A stretch of DNA of 64,000 nt from Ophiosphaerella korrae (Eukaryota > Ascomycota > Dothideomycetes > Pleosporales > Phaeosphaeriaceae). The position numbers and the translations under genes were made by a program. The first letter of the stretch is position 1. Every line of letters starts with the position of its first letter. The stretch is taken from contig JALNQF010000124.1 of the NCBI GenBank assembly GCA_028456385.1, positions 1 to 64,000 on the forward strand, given 5' to 3'. The notes under the pieces were generated by a model. It made no database searches. It was not told the DNA's origin and saw only the letters and a program-made list of their open reading frames with translations. Shown one piece after another: positions 14,674 to 26,703 of the stretch.

Positions 14674-15113
14674 TGTAATAGGCCTCCTATTATTAACTAT
14701 AGGTACCTATCTAAAGAGAGTTAGTAGATTATAAAGTAATAGTAAAAGCTTAAAAGTAATCTATAATAACTATAAATAATAAAAGATATTTTACAACTAT
14801 CTTATATTAGCGTTTTATAGTTAAAAGATTAAATTACTAATACTATCCTAATAATATATATCCTATTAACTATATACCTAGGCTTCTTAGCTAACTTTAT
14901 ACTTTATATTTACTAAGATTATAAATTACAAATTTATTACGTACTAGCTTTATACTTTGTATTTACTAAGATCGTAAATTACAAATCTATTACGTGTCTC
15001 TATTATAGTTAGCTTCTTAATCTAGTTTGTTCTCCTATAGGTTATATACGTCGTTATTATCTATAGTAGAGCTAATTAGTTCGAATCGGTTTTCCCTTAT
15101 TATAACTATAACA
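14674..15113 (-). repeat. LTR of Gypsy B, right copy, with intact TG..CA ends
   Basis: The 440-bp partner of 8088-8527. It starts TGTAATAGG and ends CTATAACA, the best preserved termini in the window, and is followed by AGTAG at 15114-15118. Confidence 0.93.
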
Positions 15114-18100
15114 AGTAGACCTTATAATTAATATATACGTAGTAGTAATACTAATATTAACTAAATAATAAGTTAAAAAGCTATAAGTAAATAATACTTA
15201 GCTTATAAAAGACTTTATAAACTTAGTAATTACTACTATATTAATTTTAATAAAGTACTAGATTAGTAGATTCTAAGTAAGACTCTAAAAGAGCTTATTA
15301 ATTATAAACGTAAGTATAATATAACTTTATAAAGACTAATAAGAAAATAGTTAAAGTATTAAATAAAGCTTTATATAGAACTATATACTAAGTTACTTTA
15401 GATTACTAAAATCTATAAAGAATATTAACTAAAAGGCTAGTAAATATTAAGTATTAAAAGTACTTTTATTACTAAAACTATAAAGAATACTTATAATACC
15501 TACTCTCTCTAGAATTCCTTTATCTTAGACTTTAGTTTAACCTACTATATTATAAATAACTTAACTTATATATATAACTATTATCTATTAAAGCTAAATA
15601 ATTATATATAAGTAGGTAAGTTAAAGATATAAGTAAAAAGATATAGATCTCTTACTTTTATACTAAAAAACTAGTTAATAGAAAATAAACTAGTTCTATA
15701 TAATATAGCTATATACCTAGATATATTTTATAACCTAGTCTCTTTCTAGCTACTTTAGTAAAGAAGAATATAGTAGAATACTTAATCTAAGCTAACGACT
15801 CTAAATAAGCCTAATAAATAAATAATTAGATACTTTACTAAAATCTATAGTTAATAGGTACTTAAGTATTATTTATTATATAATCTTATATACTAAGTAG
15901 TATACTATACCTATAAACCTTAGACTATTAGAGTACTAGTACTACTATAGTATAAGAGACTTAGCTATCTAGGACTAGTTATAATTAAATACTTTATCTA
16001 ATAAGCTTAAAGAGTATATATAAAAGAAGTATCTATAGTCTAGTATAATATATATAGTAAAGCTAAGATAAAGTAGTAAATTAGCTATAAGCTAAGAATT
16101 AGTTATAAAAGACTAAAAGAAAGACTTTCTATTAACTTCTACTTATATAAAGTATAAAGCGTTACTAAAAAAAAAAGCTAAATACTTATTACTAATAAGT
16201 ACTTAAAACTATAGTAGGACTTCTACTTTACTAATAACTAGTTAGCTAAATTAATTATTAAGGTACTATTAAACTTAATCCTCTTCTTAAAGAATTAGTA
16301 TAGTATCTTAGTTAAAGTAATTAAAGCTAATAACAAGATTATAATAGTAAAACTAGAGGTCTAACACTAGCTAAACTTATAAGGTATTACTATTAAACCT
16401 TTAGCTCTAGATACTTAAGCCTAGAATAGAGGAGCTAAGCGCGCTAAAAGAATTAATAAAGAGAAAGTACGTACTATATAACTTAATATAAATTTACTAT
16501 AAGAACTTTAGCTTAAAATTATATAGGCTAGAGTCTACTTATATAATTAAATACTAAGTTACTTAAATAACTAGAAGATACTATATAAAGTATTCTTTAT
16601 AAAAGTTACTAAGAATTAAAGAATTATAGTATTAATAAAAAAGCTAAACTTAGCTTACTTAAAAGTATATAGGTATAAAGCCTTTATAATAACTAATAAT
16701 ATATATTATAGTAAATTAAGGCTATAACGTTTAGATCTAAAAGTATAGATTAGCTACCTTATAAGATACTAGTTATTAAATATCTACTAGATCTAGGTAC
16801 TATCTATAGCTAAAGTAATAAGTATATAAGATATAATCTTTAATAAGTAAATAATCTTTAATAGTAAAATAGAAGATCTAATAGATAACTTTATATATTA
16901 AATACTAGAAGAGATTACTACCTATATTAAAATAATTAAGCTCTTAGTACTAGTATATAAGCTAGAAATAGAGTCCTTCTATAAAGATAATACTAAGTTA
17001 GATATATCTATAAATAATAAAGAAGATTTACTTAGCTACTTATAAGAGGTCTAGGGTAAAAAGCTATTAGGGTATACTTAGCGCTATTAACGAGCTCTAC
17101 TAAGCTAAGTAACTAGCGCGTACTAGCTCTATTAGCTAGTATATTCTACTATATACAACTTAGTATAACTCTAAGTAAGTTCGAAGAACTTTAAGTAATA
17201 ATAACTAGTATATATATTATATACTACTATAATAGCTTAACTAGCTATTAGCTCCTTTTTATTAGAATTAGCTTAGTAGTATACTATCTTTATACTACTA
17301 CTATAGAAAAAAGATTATAGACTACTATCTAACTCCTTTACTATCTCTACTTCTAGTAGTAATACTAGCTTATTTAATAACTAGAGACTAACTAGAGTTA
17401 ATAGTATATAATAGATATAGCTTATCTAAAACTATACTATAGGTAGTAGCCTTTATAGCTAGTACTTAGGTAGGTAACTTTAGAAAATACTAAAGAGAAC
17501 TTATAGATAAAGCTAAAATAAAGAAAATACTTATAAGAAGACTAAAGCTTTACTATAATTAACTCTTATTACTACTCTTATACTAAATAAACCTAGAAAG
17601 CTATCTAATAGGCAAGTTATTTAAAGAAGCTAAGTTATCTTACTTAACTAGCTATTACTAGATAAAATTATAGACTAAAGTACTAGTTAAACCTATCTAG
17701 TATTCTAGCTAGTAGATACTAGACTATATATAGGTATATACGTATAAGCTTAATAAATATTATTAATTTATTAAATATAAAGCTTAACTTATTATATAAG
17801 AAGACTAGTAATAAAATATTATAGTATAAGAGACTTACGCTATAATACTAGCTAGCTAATCTTTTTAGATACTTATAGCTATTACTACTAAATATAATCT
17901 TAAACTAAAATAGTATAATATAACTAACGCCTTTATTTATATAGTAATAGACTAAGAGATCTATATAAGAATACTAAGGAGATACTAAAAGAAGGGTATA
18001 ATCCTTAGAGTCTAAAAGGCCCTATATAGTCTCTAGATCTTACCTCTCCTATAGTAGAGAGAATTTATAGCTATACTTAAAGCTATAGGCTTTTAAATAG

Positions 18101-19222
18101 TACTATATAAACTATACTATATAGTTAAAAATAGAATTATTATCTTCTTCTATATAGATAATATTATTATCGTATATAATAAGTAGAAGACTAAAGAAGT
18201 ATAGTAAGTAACTAATCTTCTAAAAGAGAAGTATACTATTACTAGAAGAATAGATCTCTAATAGTTTCTTAGTATTAAAGTAATTTAAGATAGAAAGTAA
18301 TATATAATTTAACTACTATAAGTAGTATATATTAATAAGATAAGTTAGCTTATAGATAAATTATATATCTATTACAATATACTTATAGCTACTACTAAAC
18401 TTAAGACTTATACTAGCTAGGTAATACTATCTAAGATTAATAAATATTAATATAAAATTAGCTTACTTCTATTTATAGCTATAACTACCTAGCTAGATAT
18501 AGCTTTTATAATATTATAACTAGCTTAATTTCTTATAAACCTAAGCGCTACTTACTATAAGGCTACTAATTAAGTACTTATATACCTCTCTTATATAAGA
18601 TTAAGGGCACTCTAGCTAGGTAGTAGTAACTTATTACAAGTTACTAGTAATACTTCCTTTACTAATAATACTATAGATTAAAAAAGCTCTTAAGGCTATA
18701 TAATTAAACTCTTTAATAGGCTTATTATATAGAGAGTAAATAAGTAAGATATAGTTACTACTTCTATAACTAAAGCTAAATTACTAGCCCTATTATAAGT
18801 AGCTAAAGAAGCTATATTTATATTAAAACTACTTAATAAACTATACGTTAAACTCCTTATAAATTACGTTACTATCTAGTACGATAATACTTAAATAATT
18901 TAGCTTATTACTAAAGAACTAGCTAAGCTATAAACTAAGCTTTAGCACGTTAATATCTATAATTATTAGCTAAGATATAAGGTCTCTACTAGCTAAATTA
19001 AAGTAAAATATACTCTATTAATAGAGATAATAGTAGATAGCTTTATAAAAGTCTTACTAATAAATAAATAGAAAAGCTTCTTAAATTAGCTTAGACTAGT
19101 AGAAGTAATAGAATACTAAATAATATATTAAGTACCTCTTAATAAAATCTAAGACTACTTTAATAATCTTATACTTATCTTATAAAATCTAGTTTACTAA
19201 CAAGATACTAACCTAAAGGGGT
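15114..19222 (+). mobile_element. Ty1/Copia element, third segment (gag end, integrase, reverse transcriptase, RNase H), RIP-degraded
   Basis: The plus-strand frame resumes here after Gypsy B. Degraded Copia landmarks occur in the right order. The pre-integrase zinc region around 15945 reads YKRLSYLG (ancestrally WHKRLGHLG). Integrase pieces near 16400-16620 include the block AKRAKRINKEKVR. The reverse transcriptase start near 17745 is YKLNKYY..FIKYKA. The catalytic block near 18150 is FYIDNIIIVY (ancestrally YVDD). RNase H lies near 18870-19000, with YDNT and HVNIYNY. Integrase before reverse transcriptase marks Copia rather than Gypsy. Stops are TAA and TAG. A short AAAGGGG tract at about 19216 may be the polypurine tract. 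Confidence 0.85.
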
Positions 19223-19570
19223 ATATTAGATAAGTTATACAATTAGATACTTAATACGTAATTAGATACGTAATTATATATATAATCGCTAAGCTACTAA
19301 CCTTACTATAGCTAAAAGGATTATAGCCTTAACTTTTATAAATAAAGGAATTAAATAAAGAATTTTATATATAAGGAGATAGACTATATTAGTATAACTA
19401 ATATAATAAAGAAACTAGTACCTTAATAGAAAGAGTATTAAGGATCTAGCTTGCTACTATCTTAAGAGACCTAGCTAAGACTACTACATCGTAGATATAT
19501 AAATAGAGCGTAGGGCTAGAGATAGATAGTAGAATAAATTAACTTAGTTTATACCTAGTACTTTTAAGTT
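19223..19570 (+). repeat. Probable 3' LTR of the Copia element, boundaries uncertain
   Basis: The stretch follows the presumed polypurine tract, opens TATTAGATAAG (TGTTAGA before mutation) and contains an ATATATAAATAG promoter-like site near 19496. The matching 5' LTR is outside the window, so the right edge is only a guess. Confidence 0.35.
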
Positions 19571-20170
19571 ATAGGTAACTAACTAAAAAAAGGGCTTTTC
19601 TAAAAGCTCTAGTATCCCTCTCTAATAAGGCCTTTATATAGCTATTACAAAAAAAGCCTTTTTATTAAACTACTATAACTTCCTTTAAATCTAATAGTAA
19701 TAGACGCCTAATAGTAGTTAATACCCTTAATAGATACACATACAAACGTATTAATAGGAAATAGTATCTCTTTTATATAGCTCTTTATATCTAGACTAAG
19801 TATACGCTTGTAAAACTTTTCTTAACTATCTTTAGAGACTACTGCGAAATAGCACATAGCGTTAAAGGCTAACAACCCTTCTTTAACTACTATCTTACTA
19901 AATATAAAGATCTAGTAGGATCTAGAGACTTAAACCTTTACTAAGAAATAGATCTTAAAGGAGGTAGTAAAACTATTTGTTAATAAAGAATTATATAAAT
20001 AGGAGAAGTACTCCTTTGCTACACTAATTAAGTACAAGGCTAGTAGCGTAGTATATAATCTATTTAATACGCTTATTATAAAGTAGAATATTAAAGCATT
20101 TAGATTTCTAAAATAGGACAAGCGTAAAGGATTAGCGCAGTATACTATTATAAAAAGGCAATAGAAAGGC
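19571..20170. other. Unrecognised AT-rich degraded sequence at the edge of the AT block
   Basis: AT-rich, with remnants of longer frames on the minus strand (for example 19930-20121) but no recognisable domain. The composition shifts to a more balanced one at about 20,160-20,220. This is probably more transposon debris; no gene is supported. Confidence 0.4.
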
Positions 20171-23100
20171 TTTTAGCATAATAATCTTTGTTCGCCAGCT
20201 CGTAATTTTAGGAAAGAAATTCGGTATAGAGAAGGCACATCCAGGCTTCTCATTTTGATCTTATTGTTAAAGAAAAGATAAGATTAAATTCTAGCTCGTA
20301 GGAGGAATGCGTTACCCTAGTATTATGTATCAGGGGTTAGAGTTGAACCTGTATTCAAGTAAGACAACCTCAATACTATTTCGGCCTGGGGTGTAGTAAG
20401 CGTAAGGCTGTAGATCTTATACGCGTCTTAGCTATGTTCCAGGCAGACCCACCTGGTTCGAAAGACGTTAGTATAGGAAGCATTAGCAATACCAGCGGTA
20501 CTTTTTTGAGTAGCTTGTCACTTTAGCAGCTCGAATGGGATAGGGTAGTAATGTGGACCCTAACTACGCAGCCAGCGGCAAAGAACCCGCATTGCAAACG
20601 ATAAGGTCATCTCGCGCCTATCCCAGACGTAAATAGCAAGCTTAATAAGCTTTAAGAGCTCTGTCTTTGTAGCTAAGCAGCCGACCCATTCGGTACCGTT
20701 CCAAGATCCTGAGTAGAGATCGTCATGCTTTGGCGAGGGAAGCTGCGAGTTAGCTGCAATTATATCAAGCAATCTGCCTTCGCTGGGCGGTGCTTTTATA
20801 CAGCATAATAGGCCACCGTTCTAAGTACCGCGTGTTAAATTTCTAGATATCTAGAACTAACATTGTGCAGTAAGGGGGATACCGATAGACTTGAAAGGGA
20901 AAGACGTCGAGAGGAGCGTCTCGAGTTAAGCTAAGCGGCCTAGAAGGCATGCTTTGACGCAAAGCTGAGGAAAGTAAGAGCTACTAACAACTTAATGAAC
21001 CCCAGCGGAGAGAGAGAAGAATGCAGCACTCCTGTCGAACAATCAGAAATGAACTTAGTGTCTGTTAGACTACTAAGCTTGGAATTGCTGGTTGCCGTTC
21101 GTTAAACCTATACTATCGAGCACTTCCTAAGACATCTTCCCATAAGCTATAACAAGGTACACCTAAAAGTCTTCTTAGGATTAGCTTCCACAAAAACACA
21201 AATGATATGTAATATCTGCCGCTGCAGGCCTCTGCCGCCACGCAACCTTTTCTTATCCTCTCCGCCTTTTACTTAAAGTAACAACTCATCTAATACTTAA
21301 TAGAATCTCTTTACTATCAGGTGATCTAGAGGCTATTACGGTAGTCGTCTAAAACGTTCACAGGCCGTATTTGCCAGAGTAAGGCGCAAACTATATTCTT
21401 GTCGCTTCGATCCATTCCTTGCCACAGCCGTAAGTATAAGCGACAACCATTGTTTATCGAACAAAGCAAACAAGCAGCTAGACTGTGATACTATAAAGTC
21501 GCAATTTCGAGCAGCGTCTTGTCGCCCTCGATTTTCGAGCGCTGACCCTCTTCCGAAGTCAATTCCTTCTATTTTGTAGTCCTAGAGAACCGACAAAATA
21601 ATCCAGACGGTTCCTAAAGGCTGTGTAAAATTATGAACAGATTGAGAAGATCAATACTCTACCTTAGCGCTCAGCACGTCGCGGCTTCCTCTCTAAATCT
21701 GAGATGGATGAGCCAAAAAGGCAGCCATCTGCGCCTCTATTACATCTGATGGCCAGAATGGAGCGATAGTATACTTTTCCATGTTCTAGGCAGATGTCGG
21801 CACGTTAAAAAGCGGGTTGGTCACCGCGGGAAGATAGGTTATGTTGCCAATTCGGGGAGATTGGGATCCTGATTTCAACGAGACAATTCCCGAAAACTAT
21901 CGCTCCTCGGTAATTGAAAGGTTCAAGGCGCCAAATAGGCCGGCTAATAATGGGCTAATCATGACCGATGAAACTATGCTTGTAACAATAGCAATCAAAA
22001 GCGCCCATCAATTACCGCCGGAGCGATCCTTATGTTTCACCGCATAGGCAAGGCGATTCCACCACAAATTATCGCCCCGCAGAGGATAGTCGCAGTCTTT
22101 GGATCCATGGGAGTGACAGTAATGTCCAAGAAGGTTAGGTTTTAATGACATCCACAACTATCGGAGTCCATAATAAAGTGTAAAGAACAGCTAAAAAAAA
22201 GTCGGGAGGTATCCCCGATCAAAGTTGAACCTGCCGCCGAAGCCTGCGTTGAAAATACCACCGTTCGTAGGTGAATATTTTACCAAGATAAACATATTCC
22301 TGGGGCTAACGAGATAGTGACTAGGGATAGAAGATATACTCTAGTCAAGGAGGTAGGAATTCATTGTGGGTGCTCGTTATTCAAAGAGGAAAGTCCTCGT
22401 AACTACAAGGGTGAATTTGATGTTGGAAGGCATTCATTTCGATCTCGTTCTATATTGTGATCGTCTAATGTTAGTCTCAAGATGCGAGCTATTTTCAGAA
22501 GAGACCTTATATATCGTTTGGTCGGTGCTATTATGCATATCCAGTTCTTCAAGCTCATAGCCAATTTCATTCGGATGCGAATCTGGTAGAGTGTCAAGAA
22601 GAATGCAACTAATATAACGATCGTATACGTCGAGCAATCACCAGGGTAATAAGATAGTTAAGTGTTGTGCGGGACAGAGGGTATATGCTTCATATGGCGC
22701 GAGATTAGTACACCATGCATGTGTAATAAAGCCTTAACCTATATGGTTTCCTTGTGATTGATGCTAATTGATGCGTTTCAATTCTTTCCTATATTGATCG
22801 AGGTTTGCTTTTATTGTAAACGTACTCAAATACTAGGAAAGCTTGTTAATTATAAATAAAAGTAGTCAGTACGGAAATGATGGTCATATGGGGTAAGCAG
22901 ACGAAAACCATCCCGCTTCCAGGACAGATAGTTGGGTTGTACAACGGGGCTAATCTCTAAGCATTACCAGACCTTGCTAAATGGAGATCAGATCAGGCTA
23001 GTGATAGGGGGCTGAATAACACATACCTTCGGAGGTGATAGAATGTAGTGCAGTTAGTCGCCTGGGCACTTATAACCCGATTCGCGCGTGCTCGGGGTGG

Positions 23101-23370
23101 CCAATTTATCGATGTACGGGTCCCCTGTTCTACTGCGTACAAGATGTCAGCATGTCAGGTTATATCCCTTAAGTTTGAATTACAAATTTCTACCAAGATA
23201 ATATCAAGCTATACCTACCTAGGTAATCATCTAAATTGTTCCGTCCGGTGAAACCTCCAGAGCCTAGTTTACGCCAAAGCCCTGGATCTCACCCGACGTA
23301 TCTTAAATCGATTTCCTGTTTAATTGCTTTCCGCCCCAAGATCGCGAATGCTGGTCGCTCCTTTTCCGAT
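20171..23370. other. Gene-poor degenerate sequence
   Basis: No convincing gene. Short open stretches such as 20560-20772 (minus, containing GSWNGTEWVGCLATKTELL) and 21841-22047 (plus, containing GDWDPDFNETIPENYR) read like pieces of old proteins, but I do not recognise either family and neither has gene-like flanks. Confidence 0.4.
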
Positions 23371-23372
23371 TT

Positions 23373-24300
23373 ATGGACTCCGCGTCGCATGTGGCACTAC
23401 TTATATTTACAACCTGCCATCTAAGCTTCCTACACCCTTCCCTCGCCTATGCGCGTGTCTATACCGCTAAGTTAGAAAAGCTACGGCTAGCAACCCAATT
23501 GGAGATGGGTTTAGGCGCCGTCTTTGTATGCCATGGCGTTTTAGGATTTTCCATTGGAGTGGCTATTATTTTTCCGCCAGGAGCGCTAACTGTCGAGGGT
23601 GAGCTGTATCGAAGCGTACAGGCCCAGTCAGCGGGCGTCTTTAACGCCTCTTTATGGGAAGCTATTCACTAAAAAATACCTTAGACTAATCGCTGCTTCA
23701 ACGTGGGCAACTACTTATACCGTCTTATTTGTAAAGTCTCTATTAAAGGAACTGTTAAGACTACTCTACTAACCAAGATAGCAACCCTAAACTAATTGTT
23801 GGCTCTACTGCGGAGATTACATTAATCGGGGGTACGTTGTCTGCGTTAACATCTCCTTGTGGGCCAAATTGCACTTATACCATCACATTCGATAGACCAT
23901 AAGTCAAATGCAACTCATTTGTATACAATGGGACTGCGACTATCCCTTTATCATATTCTGATGGATATTAAGACTCTTTTCCCGATTGGCTATATGATTA
24001 GACGCCCATTGATTGAGAAAGCTGGTGCAATATGTATGTCGACTATCCACAAGGTGAAGTAGACGCACACTACCTCGTTAGTAGTTACTACGAAAATTGT
24101 TCTTTGAATGGTATTCCTTAGATACCACGAATACCAACATCACGGGTAATGATATAGTAGCCATCTATCTAAGGTTAGTACATCGTCTTAAATGCATTCC
24201 CGGCTACGGAAAATACATAACTAATATTATATTTACTAATAGTGTTCAATTTATTGAAGTTAGCTCAACTTATATCAGCTCCCTTGTAGACTTCTAGAGA
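23373..24300 (+). pseudogene. Broken gene for a fungal integral membrane protein
   Basis: Two frames carry conserved-looking pieces of one protein. The first (23373-23672) has a hydrophobic helix ending IIFPPGALTV, followed by SVQAQSAGVFNASLWEAI. The second, in another frame from 23858, reads CGPNCTYTITF, then VKCNSFVYNGTATIPLSY, and continues to about 24120 through TAA, TAG and TGA codons. A membrane segment, then PPGALTV, then a Cys-rich NCTY..KC stretch recalls a common uncharacterised family of fungal transmembrane proteins; this is recollection of the pattern, not a search. The frame changes and stops make it a pseudogene. Both ends are uncertain. Confidence 0.5.
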
Positions 24301-25488
24301 TCGCCTAGACAGGTTATAATTAGAGAAGCTATTACTAATAGATAGCTTGACCCACGGGGCCTTATTAACGCAGCAAATTACTTTACAGTCCTAACTTCCT
24401 TCACCCACCACTCAAGGGACAAATTTCAGGCGCCTATAGCATTCTTGTCTCTAGAAACAGTACTCGTAGGATTAAAGACCGTTCTATAATTAATAACAAA
24501 ATGCGTGATTTCGTCATACTAAGTAAGAGCATACCTCAGAACATGCCTAGTAGCGTAAAGCTCATATAGCACAGCCCTAGCTAATACTATCATTACGGAC
24601 ACGGCTTTCAACACAAACGCTTCAAACTAAATCATCAAGGAGCGCTCTATCCAGACGCGTAGTTATTCAGCTACAATCGCGTTCGTACGGCTACCCTCAG
24701 CAGAAGTAAGTAAACAACTAAGTTATCTAAACTCTACTAGGATACTACTATAAATATCGAAATACGCCTAAGAAAGTACCTAGGTAGTACTTAGAGAGTA
24801 GGTGTAGTAAGTAGTATTAGATCATATGTCCGAATAGAGCGCTCCATCATCAATCCAATTGGAAGGTCGGAGTGCTCTATATCACCGAGTACAACATCAA
24901 TCAGGTACTTCAAAACGTCACAATATCACTCGTAAAACATAATTCCTACTAGAATACTACAACCAACGTAACTCAAAGTACCTACCCAAGTGTATTCGTC
25001 ATCTCGCCGATTCAACTAATCGTTCCGTACGCCTGTTGTTTAGCTGTAGTACTTCCGTTCCTTCTAAGATATAGCTCGCTGCGCTTAAATAGTGTTCTTG
25101 TGTTATCTAGAGGCTTCATACAAACGCTTATAACTACAAGTAGTAGTAAAACACGAAGAGACGCTGCAGCGGCTAGATATTTAGGCAGACAAAGCAACGT
25201 TCCAGGGCAGCTAAAAGAGATGGAGATTATGCACGGAGAGTAACATGATGAGAGGCCCCTAGAAGGCGATTTAAGGAGAGTAAAATTTGGTTTAAATGAA
25301 GATATTGTTGAACGTAAGAAAGAAGCAATACGGACGATAATTAGGAGTTACTTGGATGGTCGGCAAAGTCACGAAAATAAAAATTTAAAGCCAAGGTCTT
25401 TATTGTTTACATGTAGCAAACAAAATTCCAAATAGGTCCAAGGCACTCCTGCATATTTTCAAGCTCTCAATCGAAATGCTGAAGTCTA
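24301..25488. other. No recognisable gene
   Basis: Sequence of intermediate composition with many TAG and TAA codons in all frames. It may hold the decayed C-terminal part of the upstream membrane protein. Nothing further can be supported. Confidence 0.4.
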
Positions 25489-26061
25489 TCAATCAAAGGT
25501 CTGAAAATACGGGTCTGTGCAAGGGCGATAGTTATAGCCCGTTGGTGCGGGCTTCGGCTTCTCAGGAAATCTATCGCAAGCTGCGTTCTATTAAGATGTT
25601 AGCAAATATCCATACCAGATTTTAGTGCAGACATACGTAGGATGAGTCGTATGCAGTGCAAATACGGTTCCAGTAGTTATTAGGGTCCCAACTCATGAGA
25701 TAGGGTGCTCGTGGGGGACAGTCCACATCCGCGCGGCGTTCGATAGCTGGGGCGCCGAAGCCTCCGAAATACGGGTCTGAGCAAGGGCGATACTTGTAGC
25801 CCTTTGGATCGGGACCAGTACCCCTGTTACAAGCTGCGTTCTATTAAGATGTCAGTAGATAGTTGAAAAAAAAGTTCACTACAAACATACATAGGATACG
25901 TCATATCCAGTGCAAATAGGGTTCCATGGGCTCGAAGGGTCATAGTCTACAATAGTCGGTGCATATATAGGACAGCTCGGATCCCTACGGGGCTGGATAG
26001 CTGGGGCGGCTTGGACGAGGCCCAGTAGTACAAATGTGGAGACGAACTTAATTAAATGCAT
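25489..26061 (-). CDS. Small secreted cysteine-rich protein with two tandem repeats and dibasic sites (effector-like)
   Basis: Three exons on the minus strand: 25891-26061, 25637-25840 and 25489-25587. The introns are 50 and 49 nt, both GTATGT..TAG, with CTGAC and CTAAC branch sites. The spliced frame is 157 codons. Residues 1 to about 19 form a signal peptide (MHLIKF, then a hydrophobic core ending VQAAPA). The mature part holds two repeats, each with four Cys (30, 50, 61, 77 and 98, 118, 129, 148) and shared motifs WNxICT, YDxSY, NAAC, YRPC and DPYF. An RR pair (25-26 and 92-93) precedes each repeat, as a Kex2-like protease would need. Both introns interrupt the repeat after the same SY, so exon and intron were duplicated together. 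It sits in a repeat-rich zone next to an AT block, as many plant-pathogen effectors do. No homologue is recognised and the role is unknown. Confidence 0.8.
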
Positions 26062-26518
26062 TTTGGAAAGGCGATTATTCGGACGAGGATAGGATTGCTA
26101 AGTTTTACTTCGAGTGTAATGGTGTGCCGACGCAGAGCCAAATTGATACAGGAGACAGAAGTGTCATACTTATAGCTATCTCTATCCCTTCCTGGGCACA
26201 GTCGTAAATGTACATAGGTACCCCTTTCAGCCTGATGTAAGATCTCCGTGTCGGCCCACGGCTTGAGTACGCTTTTCGAAGGTGGTTTCCGTCCGGTCCG
26301 GTTAAACAGAGAGACTCCAAAAACTGTGTCAATTTGGAATATAGAATTTCTTGACCTTCTCCATTTGGTAGATTGCATTCCTAATTCTACAAATTCATTT
26401 GGAAAATGTAGCGCAAAATGTATTTTCTTGGAGTCCGCAATCCTTCAAGAGTGTTATAGCCGCCAAAAGAATTTATTGTAACAGGATGTCGGGACTATTG
26501 TAGCTATAACGTGGTCTA
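26062..26518. other. Upstream region of the secreted-protein gene
   Basis: The start codon at 26061 has a favourable CAAAATG context on the minus strand. Open frames on both strands here (26052-26378 minus, 26248-26481 plus) overlap each other and lack family features. No clear TATA box was found. Confidence 0.4.
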
Positions 26519-26701
26519 CAAGCGAGCGCCGGGCCTCACCAATTTTGCGCACCCATCTGATCTTTATGTGCAACGGCTCAACGCCACGCTACTCAGTTAA
26601 CTTCAAATAAAGAAGATATCCAGCTTGCTATCTCATCTATTGAATCAAACCAAATTCAAAACAATTGGCGCGCAAAGTTGATGAGGCCCGGCGCTCGCTT
26701 A
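26519..26701. mobile_element. 183-bp TIR element (MITE) with TA target duplication
   Basis: The ends are inverted repeats of about 32 bp (left CAAGCGAGCGCCGGGCCTCA, right its near-perfect complement) flanked by TA at 26517-26518 and 26702-26703. The terminal base of the right arm is A where G is expected, a G-to-A change. TA duplication points to the Tc1/mariner/pogo superfamily. Inside, a plus-strand stretch reads DIQLAISSIESNQIQ, which resembles the start of pogo/Fot-type transposases, so this may be a deletion derivative of a full element. Confidence 0.85.
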
Positions 26702-26703
26702 TA

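Larger units (their letters stand above)
8088..15113 (-). mobile_element. Ty3/Gypsy LTR retrotransposon B, complete but RIP-inactivated, same family as A
   Basis: A 7026-bp element with 440-bp LTRs and a 5-bp AGTAG duplication at 8083-8087 and 15114-15118. It runs parallel to element A over its whole length and also codes on the minus strand. Two gag zinc knuckles are visible near 13600-13700: one still reads GHFIKDY, the other GYYVKNY, with Cys codons turned to Tyr. The reverse transcriptase active-site block YLDNIF lies near 11470-11490. Stops are TAA and TAG throughout. The right LTR keeps intact TG..CA ends, so the LTR boundaries are clear. No functional frame remains. Confidence 0.93.

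Noticed and set aside
26052..26378. 108-codon open frame directly upstream of the secreted-protein gene
   Set aside because: Overlaps its start in another frame, overlaps a plus-strand frame, and has no signal or domain.
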